Source: Bordetella parapertussis (GTDB lineage: Bacteria; Pseudomonadota; Gammaproteobacteria; Burkholderiales; Burkholderiaceae_C). Taken from it: a DNA stretch of 55,193 nucleotides. Where the stretch lies: positions 1 to 55,193 of the forward strand of contig CAMDCZ010000011.1 of assembly GCA_945890735.1 (NCBI GenBank). Reading direction: 5' to 3'. Below are positions 24,106-32,970 of the stretch, piece by piece (position 1 is the first letter of the stretch; each line of letters starts with the position of its first letter). The notes beneath the pieces were generated by a model, which was not told the DNA's origin, searched no databases, and worked only from the letters and a program-made list of their open reading frames with translations. The translations under genes and the position numbers were made by a program.

Positions 24106-25581
24106 ATGCAGCACGATATGTTGATCAACTGGTCCCCTCAGGAAACCCGCGTTGCGGTGATTGAGAACGGCGCGGTCCAAGAAATCCATATCGAACGAAC
24201 ACTGGAGCGTGGCTTGGTCGGCAATGTCTACATGGGGCGTGTGGCACGTGTGTTGCCGGGCATGCAATCTGCCTTCATTGACATTGGCATGGAGCGCTCG
24301 GCTTTCTTGCACGTGGCAGATGTGTTCAATGGCGGGCCAGCCCGTCCCAGCGAGACTGACAATCCGACCCCAGTGCTGCCGATCGAAAAGCAAGTGTTTG
24401 AAGGTCAGGCCCTGTTGGTGCAGGTGATCAAAGACCCGATTGGTAGCAAAGGTGCTCGCTTGTCGACGCAAATCAGCATCGCAGGGCGTTTATTGGTTTT
24501 TTTGCCCCAAGACAACCATGTGGGAGTGTCACAAAAAATCCCTCAAGAACAAAGAGATGCATTGAGGCAACGCTTGGTGAAACTGGCGCATCTTGGCGAA
24601 GACAAGGGCGGTTTCATTTTGCGCACCAACGGAGAAGATGCAACTGACGCTGAGTTGGCTGATGACATTGCTTATCTGCGTAAAACCTGGGCCAAGATCA
24701 AATCCGCCAGCACGGTTTTGCCGCCCAAATCTTTGTTGCACCAAGATTTGAACTTGCTGCAAAGAGTCCTGCGTGACATGGTGTTGGACAGCACGCAAAG
24801 CATACGTTTGGATTCGAACGAGCAATTTGGCCTGCTGAAAAATTTTGGCAAAGAGTTCATGCCCTCTGCCGCCGACAAGTTATCCCATTACAAAGGTGAA
24901 CGGCCCATTTTCGATTTGTTCAATGTGGATGATGAAATTCAATTGGCCTTGGGACGCAAAGTCATGCTCAAGTCTGGTGGCTATCTGATCATTGACCAAA
25001 CAGAGGCGCTGACCACGGTGGATGTGAACACAGGCGGTTTTGTGGGCGTCAAAAATTTCGATGACACCATTTTCAAAACCAATTTGGAAGCTGCGGGCGC
25101 CATTGCCAGGCAACTGCGGTTGCGCAACCTCGGCGGTGTGATCATTGTGGATTTCATCGACATGCAGCGAGCCGACCACAGCGAAGACGTATTGAACGAA
25201 TTTCGAAAGCAATTGGCCAAGGACCGCGTCAAAACAACGGTGAGTGGATTTTCTGCACTGGGTTTGGTGGAGCTCACCCGAAAGCGCACCCGTGAATCAT
25301 TGGCCCAGTTGTTGTGTGAACCATGCGCCCACTGTCAAGGCAAGGGGTTGGTCAACACCGCCCGCAGTGTGGCCTACAACATCTTGCGCGAAATTTTGCG
25401 AGAGGCCCGTCAATTCAGCCCCAAGGAATTTCGGGTGTTGGCGCCGCCTGCAGTGGTGGATTTGTTGCAAGAAGAAGAAAGTCTGCATCTGGCCGGCTTG
25501 AGTGATTTCATCGGTAAACCTATTTCGCTGCAGGCTGAATTCGGCATGGGCCCAGAACAATTCAGCATTGTGCTTTTGTGA
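24106..25581 (+). CDS. rng: ribonuclease G
   Basis: This 491-residue endoribonuclease processes the 5' end of 16S rRNA and some mRNAs. The S1 domain (about 37-120) includes GNVYMGRVARVLPGMQSAFIDI. The DNase I-like catalytic part has TVDVNTGGFVGVKN and IIVDFIDM, with the metal-binding Asp residues. The tetramer zinc link region is CEPCAHCQGKG. It lacks the long C-terminal degradosome scaffold of RNase E. MLINWSPQE four codons in is a possible alternative start. Its stop overlaps the deacetylase gene's GTG codon. Confidence 0.96.
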   Translation: MQHDMLINWSPQETRVAVIENGAVQEIHIERTLERGLVGNVYMGRVARVLPGMQSAFIDIGMERSAFLHVADVFNGGPARPSETDNPTPVLPIEKQVFEGQALLVQVIKDPIGSKGARLSTQISIAGRLLVFLPQDNHVGVSQKIPQEQRDALRQRLVKLAHLGEDKGGFILRTNGEDATDAELADDIAYLRKTWAKIKSASTVLPPKSLLHQDLNLLQRVLRDMVLDSTQSIRLDSNEQFGLLKNFGKEFMPSAADKLSHYKGERPIFDLFNVDDEIQLALGRKVMLKSGGYLIIDQTEALTTVDVNTGGFVGVKNFDDTIFKTNLEAAGAIARQLRLRNLGGVIIVDFIDMQRADHSEDVLNEFRKQLAKDRVKTTVSGFSALGLVELTRKRTRESLAQLLCEPCAHCQGKGLVNTARSVAYNILREILREARQFSPKEFRVLAPPAVVDLLQEEESLHLAGLSDFIGKPISLQAEFGMGPEQFSIVLL

Positions 25582-26354
25582 ACACCATGTCCAAAGAAAC
25601 CCACACCTGCAACCGTCAACCCATCCCGATCCTGACCTACCATCAGATCGCTGATGCCCCGCCCAAAGGTGCGCCATTTCGAAGCCTGTATGTGCCTGCC
25701 GAACGCTTTCGCCAACAACTGCGCATGTTGAAGACATTCGGCTACCAGGGCTTGTCCATGCGCGATTTGATGCCCTATTTGCGTGGGGAAAAGCAAGGAA
25801 AAGTGGTGGGCATCACCTTAGATGACGGGTATCTGAACAACCATGACCAAGCCATGCCTGCTTTGCTGGAGCAGGGATTCACAGCCACTTGCTATGTGGT
25901 GAGCCAACTGCTGGGCCAAAGCAATGTTTGGGACCATGGCATCGGGATTGCCCCTGCACCCTTGATGGATCGCAGGCAGATCCGCACTTGGTCTGACGCT
26001 GGGCTGGAGATTGGCGCGCACACGCGCCACCATGTCAACTTGACAGAAGGCAACGACACCGACATGGCAACAGAGATCAAGCACTGTCGGCTCGACCTGG
26101 AGGACACATTGGGCAAGCCAGTGGATCAGTTTTGCTACCCCTTTGGCATCTACGAGCAGCGTCATGTGTCCATGGCTGCGCAAGCGGGTTACCTGGCCGC
26201 TACCACCACCCACCGAGGACAGGTGTTGAGCGGTGCTGACCTGTTTCAGCTGCGTCGCATCCCTGTGGTTCGCTCGACCTATTGGCCGCAGTTTTTGCTC
26301 AAAGTGCTGACGGCTTATGAGAACAAACACATTCCCCATGGCACAGCTGCCTGA
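25578..26354 (+). CDS. polysaccharide deacetylase family protein
   Basis: A 258-residue NodB-fold carbohydrate esterase family 4 protein. The metal-binding Asp pair is in GITLDDGYLNN. The His pair is in IGAHTRHHVNL, matching HTxxHxxL, and FCYPFGIYE is the third motif. No signal peptide is evident, so it probably acts on cytosolic or membrane-linked sugar intermediates. GTG overlapping the rng stop or ATG three codons later (MSKETH) may start it. It begins a run of surface-glycan genes and probably modifies an amino sugar in LPS core or another polymer; the substrate is unknown. Confidence 0.88.
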   Translation: MNTMSKETHTCNRQPIPILTYHQIADAPPKGAPFRSLYVPAERFRQQLRMLKTFGYQGLSMRDLMPYLRGEKQGKVVGITLDDGYLNNHDQAMPALLEQGFTATCYVVSQLLGQSNVWDHGIGIAPAPLMDRRQIRTWSDAGLEIGAHTRHHVNLTEGNDTDMATEIKHCRLDLEDTLGKPVDQFCYPFGIYEQRHVSMAAQAGYLAATTTHRGQVLSGADLFQLRRIPVVRSTYWPQFLLKVLTAYENKHIPHGTAA

Positions 26355-27504
26355 AAAAAAACTGCGCATCGCGGTCTTGTCTCGCCACTTTTCACGCCAC
26401 CGCGGCGGCGCTGAAAATTATGCGGTATCGCTCGCCGAACAACTGGCCGATGAGCACGATGTGCATGTTTATTGCCAGTCTCATAGCAACCTGCATCCGG
26501 CCATCAAAACCCATCAGATGGGTCTGGCCATGCAAAGGCCACGTTGGCTGACCATGCTGGTCTACAGCGCATGGACTTATTGGCACACCCGGCGTGGTTT
26601 TGACATTGTGCATTCGCATGAAAACGTTTTTCACGGCAATGTACAAACATTCCATGTCAAACCTGTCACCCACAATTTGTTTCACGGCAAACAGGGTTGG
26701 TCTTGGTGGCTTGCCTGCCTCAAAGTGACCACCAGTTTGCGCTTATTGGCTTGGTTGGCGGTAGAGCGTGCGCGTGTCAGCCATGCCTCGCAGCGCTCAT
26801 TGATCGCTGCTTCTGCCTTGTTGAAAGAACTCTACATCGACTGTTTTCGACTGCCCGAATCATCCATGCGTGTGTTGACCCCAGGTGTGCGGTTGCCAAA
26901 AGAGATGAGTGACCAAGCATGCGCCATTGCCAAACGATCTGCTCGCGAGCATTTGGGTTTGACAGGCGCAGCGCATTGGGTGCTGATGGTGGGACACAAC
27001 TACGGCAAAAAAGGTTTGACCGCATTGCTCCAAGCCATGGTTTTACTGCCCCAGGGCATGTCCTTGGCGGTCGTGGGGGACACCTCACAAATCCCTGAAT
27101 GGCAATCCAAAGCCAATCAGCTGGGTCTTCAACACAGGGTGGTTTTCTTGGGGCAGCAAACCCAAATGGACCATGTCTACCAGGCCTGTGACCTGTTCGT
27201 GCATGCCACCCTGGAGGATGTGTTTCCCATCGTGGTGTTAGAGGCCATGGCGCATGGTCTGCCTGTTGTGGTCAGTCCTGCCCCTTTTTGCTTGTCATCG
27301 AATTTGCTCACGCACGATGTCAACGCGATAGTGCTGAAGGACCCGCATGATTCACCAGCCTTGGCGCATGAGATCCTGCGGGTACGCCACACCCCTGACT
27401 TGGCTGCACAACTGGTGTTACATGCCCATGCCTTTGTCCAACATTACAGTTGGGACTCATTGGTGAAGTCGCAAACAAGCATGTACCGAAAGTTACTGGG
27501 ATGA
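26338..27504 (+). CDS. glycosyltransferase family 4 protein
   Basis: A ~388-residue GT-B glycosyltransferase. The N-terminal nucleotide-fold domain starts LRIAVLSRHFSRHRGGAENYAVSLAE. The donor-binding C-terminal domain has VLMVGHNYGKKGLTALLQAM and ACDLFVHATLEDVFPIVVLEAMAHGLPVV; the acidic EX7E-type signature is present in a slightly shifted form. I use the ATG giving MAQLPEKK; another ATG seven codons upstream is possible. It overlaps the deacetylase gene and has an ATGA junction with the next glycosyltransferase. Likely an LPS-core sugar transferase. Confidence 0.88.
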   Translation: MAQLPEKKLRIAVLSRHFSRHRGGAENYAVSLAEQLADEHDVHVYCQSHSNLHPAIKTHQMGLAMQRPRWLTMLVYSAWTYWHTRRGFDIVHSHENVFHGNVQTFHVKPVTHNLFHGKQGWSWWLACLKVTTSLRLLAWLAVERARVSHASQRSLIAASALLKELYIDCFRLPESSMRVLTPGVRLPKEMSDQACAIAKRSAREHLGLTGAAHWVLMVGHNYGKKGLTALLQAMVLLPQGMSLAVVGDTSQIPEWQSKANQLGLQHRVVFLGQQTQMDHVYQACDLFVHATLEDVFPIVVLEAMAHGLPVVVSPAPFCLSSNLLTHDVNAIVLKDPHDSPALAHEILRVRHTPDLAAQLVLHAHAFVQHYSWDSLVKSQTSMYRKLLG

Positions 27505-28586
27505 TCAGTACGCCGCCCAAACGCATCTTGATGATCAAGTCCCACAGCATGGGTGTGGGTGACGTCTTGCGCAGCTCTGCTGCTTGGCGTGCCATGACAG
27601 ACCAGTGGCCTGGGGTGGAATTGCATTTGCTCTTTTTAAGCAAGCATGCGGGGTACGCCACTGAAGAGTTGATACAGCGTCACCATTTGCTCAGCAGTGC
27701 GCACTTCGTCATTGTTCGCGCGCAGGACCCGTCTGTGCGTGATGCCAAGCGCGTGCCTATTCGGCAAATCATGTTGCAAGTTCAGGCGATCAGCCGTGCT
27801 GTCAAGCCTGACTTGGTCATTGACTTTGAACCCAACGGCATGAAGACCAGTTGGGTCACTTGGATGGCCGCCAAAGCCTGCGGTGCGCAAACGGTGGGCA
27901 TTGCGCAATTTCCAGGGCGTTCATGGTTTTATGACCGAACTTCTCCGAGTTTGCCAAGTTATGCGCAAAGTCATGGTTTGACGTTGCCGATGGATTACAC
28001 CCACCGTGATTTCGTGGTGTTGCAAGCCTTGGGCATTGAAAGGAAACAAACCGCGATTGAACTGCGTTTGACCCCAGAGGCTGAAGCCTTCAAGCAAAGC
28101 CTGTTGGCGAGTTTGCCCAAGGGCGTGCCAGTGGTGGGGCTGAACATCGGTTGCGCCACGCAAGGCGCTGCGTCCAGAAGGCCAGACTTGCAGCAACTCG
28201 CCTATGCGATTCAAGCATTGGGGAACCAGGTTCCGCATTGTTTGGTGCTGTCAGGTGCTCCTTTTGAAGCAGACATCAACCAAGCTTTCATGAAGGTATG
28301 CCAAAGTTTGGGTATGGACTTGCAGCGGGTTGTTGACTGTTCAGGCCGAACGTCTTTGTCAACCCTGGCCGGTTTGATTGATGCTTGCGATTTATTCATC
28401 TCTTCTGACTCTGGTCCTTACCATGTGTCAGTGGCGCTGCATCAACCAACCCTGTGTTGGTTCAATTCACCGGACCCTGCTGCCAATCACCAGGAGACTT
28501 GGGTGAGGTGTTTGGTCAACCCAACACCTGCAGCATTTGTTGAGCACTGTCAGCAGTTGATGGCTTCAAACATCCCCCAGGCTTGA
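27501..28586 (+). CDS. glycosyltransferase family 9 (heptosyltransferase-like) protein
   Basis: A 361-residue GT-B protein of the ADP-heptose:LPS heptosyltransferase family. The N-terminus RILMIKSHSMGVGDVLRSSAAWRAM contains the usual short-loop GDV motif. The C-terminal donor site region includes VVGLNIGCATQGAASRRPDL and CDLFISSDSGPYHVSVALHQPTLCWF. The ATGA overlap with the GT4 gene sets the start. The 3' end overlaps convergent msbA by 21 bases. It probably adds heptose or a related sugar to the LPS inner core; the sugar cannot be read from sequence. Confidence 0.87.
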   Translation: MISTPPKRILMIKSHSMGVGDVLRSSAAWRAMTDQWPGVELHLLFLSKHAGYATEELIQRHHLLSSAHFVIVRAQDPSVRDAKRVPIRQIMLQVQAISRAVKPDLVIDFEPNGMKTSWVTWMAAKACGAQTVGIAQFPGRSWFYDRTSPSLPSYAQSHGLTLPMDYTHRDFVVLQALGIERKQTAIELRLTPEAEAFKQSLLASLPKGVPVVGLNIGCATQGAASRRPDLQQLAYAIQALGNQVPHCLVLSGAPFEADINQAFMKVCQSLGMDLQRVVDCSGRTSLSTLAGLIDACDLFISSDSGPYHVSVALHQPTLCWFNSPDPAANHQETWVRCLVNPTPAAFVEHCQQLMASNIPQA

Positions 28587-30311
28587 CTGCTTGATTTTGA
28601 ACATCGCTGCATAAGCCCCATCGGCTGCCAATAAGCTTGCATGGGTGCCGATCTCAACGATCTGACCCTGGTCCATGACCACGATCCTGTCAGCTGACTC
28701 AATGGTCGAGAGTCTGTGTGCAATCACCACCGTGGTTTTGCCTCTTTGCAAATTGCTCAAAGCATCTTGAACCAGCCTCTCTGATTCATTGTCCAGTGCA
28801 GAGGTGGCTTCATCCAGGATCAAGATGGGCGCATCTTTGTACAAAGCCCTGGCGATCGCCAAACGCTGTCGTTGCCCGCCAGACATCAGCGAGGCATTGT
28901 GGCCAACCAAGGTGTTGATGTGCTCAGGCAAGGTTTGCAAATAGTCGCCGAGGTTGGCAGCCATCAAACAGCGCAGTACGCGATCGGGGTCGGGTGTTTG
29001 ACCCAGCGCCACATTCACCGCCAAACTGTCATTGAGGACCACCACGTTTTGACTGACCATGGCAAATTGCTGCCGCAAATCCCCCAAGTGCCAGTCGCGG
29101 ATCGACACACCATCCAAAAGCACATCACCCTCGGTCCATTCAACAAACCGAGGAAGCAGGTTGGCCAGTGTGGTTTTGCCCGAGCCTGAGCTGCCCACCA
29201 AAGCAACAGTCTCGCCAGGGTGAATCGTCAGTGCCACATCTTGCAAAGCCCAAGGCAAACCTTCCCGGTATCTCACGCCGACTTGACGCAATTCAATCAA
29301 ACCATTGGCATGCATTGCACGGTGCTTGCCACCACTTTCCACAGGGGTGGTTTCAATCAACTCCAAACCGCGCTCCAAAGCCGCCAAGCCTCGGGTCATC
29401 GGACCAGTCACCTCGGACAGGTGCTTGATGGGTGCCACCAACATCAGCATGGCGGTGACAAAGGAAGCAAACCCGCCGACGGTCATGCCACTGTCTTGGC
29501 TTTGAATCAGCGCCACGCTGATCACCGCAGACAGTGCAATGGCAGAAAACAATTGGGTCAAGGGGGTGATGCCCGCTGCGGCCACTGTCATCTTCATGTT
29601 GATGCGTGAGAGGATGTTGCCCAGTTTGGCAAAGCGGCTTTGTTGCATTGCCTGAGCCGCATGCAGCCGAATTTCACGGTATGCCAAAGCGCTTTCTTCA
29701 ACCACGTATGCAAGCTCATCGGTGGCTGCTTGGTTGTTGCGTGTCAGGCTGTAAAGGCGTTTGCTCATGACTTTCATCAGCAAGGCCACTGACGGAAGCA
29801 GCAGGGCCACGATCAAACTCAGTTGCCAATTCAAGTACAACAAATAGCCCACCAAGGCCACCAAGGTCAAACTGTCACGCAGCAAACTCATGCATGAGTT
29901 GACCAACAACTGCGAGCCGATACTGACTTCATGCACCAAGGTGTTGCCTAGGGAACTGGCATTTTGGGATTTGTACAAAGTCAAATCGGCATCTTGTAAC
30001 CTGGCAAACATGGCCAAGCGCAGTTTGAGCATGCCATGGTTGGTGGCTTTGGCAACCGCTACTTGGCCAATGAACAAACTCACCCCTCTGATGGCAAACA
30101 AACCGATCAGCGACAACGGAACCATCCACACGGAAAAACTGTTTTGCTGAAAGCCTTTGTCGAGCAAGGGTTGCAGCAGGGCAGGGATCATCGGCTCACT
30201 GATCGACACCAAAAGGACGCAAGTCAGTGCAACCACCCAAGCACTCAGCGGTTCAAGAAAGTATTTGCCAGAGCGCTTGACGCGCGCGATTAACGAGAGT
30301 TGGGCGTGCAT
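28566..30311 (-). CDS. msbA: lipid A export ABC transporter, permease and ATPase (MsbA)
   Basis: A ~581-residue half-transporter that flips lipid A-core across the inner membrane. Six transmembrane helices fill residues ~20-310. The nucleotide-binding domain has GSSGSGKTTLANLLPRF (Walker A), LMSGGQRQRLAIARAL (signature) and ILILDEATSALDNESE (Walker B). I place the start at the ATG giving MHAQLSL; a TTG nine codons upstream is possible. It diverges from the GT2 gene and converges with the GT9 gene, so it is embedded in LPS genes on the opposite strand. Confidence 0.92.
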   Translation of the reverse strand: MHAQLSLIARVKRSGKYFLEPLSAWVVALTCVLLVSISEPMIPALLQPLLDKGFQQNSFSVWMVPLSLIGLFAIRGVSLFIGQVAVAKATNHGMLKLRLAMFARLQDADLTLYKSQNASSLGNTLVHEVSIGSQLLVNSCMSLLRDSLTLVALVGYLLYLNWQLSLIVALLLPSVALLMKVMSKRLYSLTRNNQAATDELAYVVEESALAYREIRLHAAQAMQQSRFAKLGNILSRINMKMTVAAAGITPLTQLFSAIALSAVISVALIQSQDSGMTVGGFASFVTAMLMLVAPIKHLSEVTGPMTRGLAALERGLELIETTPVESGGKHRAMHANGLIELRQVGVRYREGLPWALQDVALTIHPGETVALVGSSGSGKTTLANLLPRFVEWTEGDVLLDGVSIRDWHLGDLRQQFAMVSQNVVVLNDSLAVNVALGQTPDPDRVLRCLMAANLGDYLQTLPEHINTLVGHNASLMSGGQRQRLAIARALYKDAPILILDEATSALDNESERLVQDALSNLQRGKTTVVIAHRLSTIESADRIVVMDQGQIVEIGTHASLLAADGAYAAMFKIKQSSLGDV

Positions 30312-30367
30312 GACTGACTGTGTGACAACATCTGTCAATTATGGCCTGTTCAATCAGGCTGAATGGG

Positions 30368-30373
30368 TAGAAT
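30368..30373 (+). promoter_or_regulatory. candidate -10 element of the GT2 gene, close to ATG
   Basis: TAGAAT lies three bases before the first ATG and six before the second. With normal promoter geometry, transcription would begin at the second ATG and make a leaderless message starting MTLSV. No clear -35 is seen. Confidence 0.35.
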
Positions 30374-30376
30374 CAA

Positions 30377-31135
30377 ATGATGACTTTGAGCGTGATCATC
30401 ATTACCCACAATGAAAGCGGCAACATTCATGATTGCCTTCAAAGTGTGTCTTTTGCCGATGAATGCATTGTGCTTGATGGTGGCAGCACAGACGAAACCG
30501 CTGAAATCGCTTCCTCCTTGCATGCCAAAGTGATCACATCACCCAACTGGCAAGGCTTTGGCCATCAAAAAAACCTGGCTCTCACGCATGCGCAGCACGA
30601 TTGGGTTTTGTCCATCGATGCGGATGAGCGAATCACCCCGGAGCTGGCGACGGAAATTCAAGAAGCCATCCGACAAGACCGTTTTGATGTTTTCGATCTG
30701 CCCAGAAGAACCAACTTTTGTGGTGCTTGGATCAACCACAGTGGTTGGACGCCTGACAAGGTTGCCAGGTTATTTCGCCGAGGCCAGGCGCAGTTTTCAC
30801 CTGACAAGGTTCACGAGCGTTTGGTTGGACCTGGTTTCAAGCGACTCGGCCATTTGAAACATGCCATGCTGCATTTCAGTTATCCAACACCGGCGCACTA
30901 TTGGAAAAAAATGCAGACCTACAGCCAAGCATGGGCTGAACAACAACATCTGAATGGGCGGCAGGCCAGCATGTGGCGTGCTTTTGGGGCTGGGTCATTT
31001 GCCTTTTTCAAGAGTTATATTTTCAGACTGGGCTTTCTGGACGGTGCCATGGGCCTGGTGGTTTGCACCATGCAAGCACAAGCCGCCTTTGGCAAGTACT
31101 TCACGCTGTACCATTTGAACCAAAGTAAAAAATGA
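30377..31135 (+). CDS. glycosyltransferase family 2, LPS core (WaaE/KdtX-like)
   Basis: A 252-residue GT-A glycosyltransferase. LSVIIITHNESGNIHDCL and CIVLDGGSTDETAEIA form the nucleotide-binding half. The metal DxD-like motif is LSIDADERITPEL. The rest, with the VARLFRRGQAQFSPDKVHE and WRAFGAGSFAFFKSYIF stretches, follows the WaaE/KdtX pattern of LPS beta-glucosyltransferases. Two adjacent ATG codons open the gene and no Shine-Dalgarno is visible. It diverges from msbA and overlaps tolB through ATGA, which links an LPS gene to the Tol system in one transcript. Confidence 0.87.
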   Translation: MMTLSVIIITHNESGNIHDCLQSVSFADECIVLDGGSTDETAEIASSLHAKVITSPNWQGFGHQKNLALTHAQHDWVLSIDADERITPELATEIQEAIRQDRFDVFDLPRRTNFCGAWINHSGWTPDKVARLFRRGQAQFSPDKVHERLVGPGFKRLGHLKHAMLHFSYPTPAHYWKKMQTYSQAWAEQQHLNGRQASMWRAFGAGSFAFFKSYIFRLGFLDGAMGLVVCTMQAQAAFGKYFTLYHLNQSKK

Positions 31136-32409
31136 TCAAAACCTCCCGCAACCTCCTCGCTCTCTATTGTTCATTTGTTCTCGCCCTGATTCCTGCGCGT
31201 GCAGAGGTCAGGGTCGATGTGTCTGGCGTTGGCATCACCCAAATCCCGATTGCGATTGCGCCCTTCAAGGGGCAAGCTGTTGCCAACCAAAAACCCTCTC
31301 TCATTGTTGCAGCGGATTTGGAGCGCAGTGGTCAATTCAGAAGTTCAGACCCAGGTGTGCCACTGGATGAAAAATCATTGCCAGACTTTGTCAGCATTCG
31401 TCAACAAAATGCCGATGCCTTGCTGACGGGCAGTGTGACCAAATTGCCAGATGGTCGCTTTGATGTTCGCTACCGCTTGTGGGATGCGATCAAGGGACAG
31501 GACCTCGGCGGTCAGAGTTTTGTGGTGGTTGCTTCCGACTTGCGCTTGGTTTCACACAAAATTGCCGACCAAGTCTATGAAAAACTCACCGGTGATCCGG
31601 GCATTTTTTCCACCCGTATTGCTTACGTGACCAAGCAAGGCACCCGCCACATCCTGTGGGTCGCCGATGCAGACGGCGAAAATGCCCAGGCCGCATTGAC
31701 CAGTCCTGAGCCCATCATTTCCCCCAGTTGGTCACCCTCGGGGGACGAACTGGCTTACGTGTCTTTTGAGTCCCGTAAACCGGTGGTGTACGTGCATGAA
31801 GTGCTGTCAGGCAAGCGCCGCGTGGTGGCCAATTTCAAAGGCTCCAACAGTGCGCCATCTTGGTCACCCACGGGCAAATCGCTGGTGGTCACCCTCAGCC
31901 GTGATGGGGGGTCGCAGGTATTCACCATCGATGCCAAAGGCGGTGACGCCAAAAGAATCACGCAGTCTGCTGGAATTGATACAGAAGCAGTCTTTTCATC
32001 GGATGGCGCTGCGATTTACTTTGTCAGTGACCGTGGCGGCTCGCCGCAAATTTACCGCACACCGATTGCGGGGGGACCCGTTCAGCGTGTGACTTTTTCC
32101 GGCAATTACAACATCTCACCCGCGCTCAGTCCTGACGGAAAGTGGCTTGCTTACATCAGCAGGATCAGCGGTCAGTTCAAGCTGCATTTGATGGAATTGG
32201 CCACAGACAAGGTGTATCCGGTGACCAATACCCAAATGGATGAACGACCCAGCTTTGCACCCAATAGCAAGCTGATTTTGTACTCCACGCAAATTCAAGG
32301 TCGTGAAGCGCTCATGACGACCACACTTGATGGCAAAATAGGCGCCAGATTGGCTGGTCAAGCCTCCAATACCCGCGAGCCCCACTGGGGGCCGTTTCTT
32401 AAACCCTGA
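31132..32409 (+). CDS. tolB: Tol-Pal system protein TolB
   Basis: A 425-residue periplasmic protein. The signal peptide covers residues 1-24 (cleavage after IPARA). An N-terminal D1 domain follows, then a six-bladed beta-propeller with repeated SPSWSPSGDELAYVSFES, APSWSPTGKSL and ISPALSPDGKWLAYIS units. TolB links Pal to the TolQRA motor and helps keep the outer membrane attached during division. Its ATG overlaps the GT2 stop. tolQ, tolR and tolA, which usually precede it, are absent here. Confidence 0.96.
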   Translation: MIKTSRNLLALYCSFVLALIPARAEVRVDVSGVGITQIPIAIAPFKGQAVANQKPSLIVAADLERSGQFRSSDPGVPLDEKSLPDFVSIRQQNADALLTGSVTKLPDGRFDVRYRLWDAIKGQDLGGQSFVVVASDLRLVSHKIADQVYEKLTGDPGIFSTRIAYVTKQGTRHILWVADADGENAQAALTSPEPIISPSWSPSGDELAYVSFESRKPVVYVHEVLSGKRRVVANFKGSNSAPSWSPTGKSLVVTLSRDGGSQVFTIDAKGGDAKRITQSAGIDTEAVFSSDGAAIYFVSDRGGSPQIYRTPIAGGPVQRVTFSGNYNISPALSPDGKWLAYISRISGQFKLHLMELATDKVYPVTNTQMDERPSFAPNSKLILYSTQIQGREALMTTTLDGKIGARLAGQASNTREPHWGPFLKP

Positions 32410-32414
32410 TTGAT

Positions 32415-32418
32415 GGAG
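32415..32418 (+). promoter_or_regulatory. pal ribosome-binding site supporting a TTG start
   Basis: GGAG is six bases before TTG TCT AGA. The upstream ATG overlaps this site and has no Shine-Dalgarno of its own, so TTG is the more probable start. Confidence 0.5.
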
Positions 32419-32424
32419 TATCCC

Positions 32425-32970
32425 TTGTCTAGATTGATTTATGCATTCGTTTTTACCGCTTTGCTGAGCGCTTGTGCTTCTGGTGTCAAACTCAACGACG
32501 TGCCTGTTGAAGACAAGTCAGGTTCAGCTGTCAGCACCGCACCTGCACCCGCGCCAGAGGCCAAACCAGCCACCGAAGCCAAGTCTGCCGTGGCACCGGT
32601 GAGCACCGTGACTTCTGACAACTTGGCATCAGGACCAAGCGGTGTGGTGAAAGTGATTTACTTTGATTACGACAGTTTCGTCGTCAAAGCTGAATTCCAA
32701 AGCGCCATCGAAGGCCATGCGCAATTCCTCAAAGCCAACCCACGTGCCAAAGTCTCTTTGGAAGGTCACACCGACGAGCGCGGCGGCCGTGAATACAACT
32801 TGGCCTTGGGTCAAAAACGTGCTGATGCTGTTCGTCAAAGCCTGAGCTTGTTGGGCGTGTCAGCGGCCCAAGTTGAATCGGTCAGCTTTGGTGAAGAAAA
32901 ACCTGCTGCACAAGGTGCCAACGAATCCGCTTTCTCTCAAAACCGTCGCACTGAGTTCTTCTACCGATGA
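32425..32970 (+). CDS. pal: peptidoglycan-associated lipoprotein Pal
   Basis: A ~181-residue outer-membrane lipoprotein. From the TTG start, the signal peptide MSRLIYAFVFTALLSAC ends at lipobox LLSAC with lipidated Cys17. A Pro/Ala/Lys linker of about 50 residues follows. The OmpA-like peptidoglycan-binding domain has VIYFDYDSFVV, LEGHTDERGGREYNLALGQKRA and QNRRTEFFYR. An ATG four codons upstream would also keep the signal peptide readable. It lies between tolB and cpoB, with an ATGA overlap to the latter. Confidence 0.95.
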   Translation: MSRLIYAFVFTALLSACASGVKLNDVPVEDKSGSAVSTAPAPAPEAKPATEAKSAVAPVSTVTSDNLASGPSGVVKVIYFDYDSFVVKAEFQSAIEGHAQFLKANPRAKVSLEGHTDERGGREYNLALGQKRADAVRQSLSLLGVSAAQVESVSFGEEKPAAQGANESAFSQNRRTEFFYR

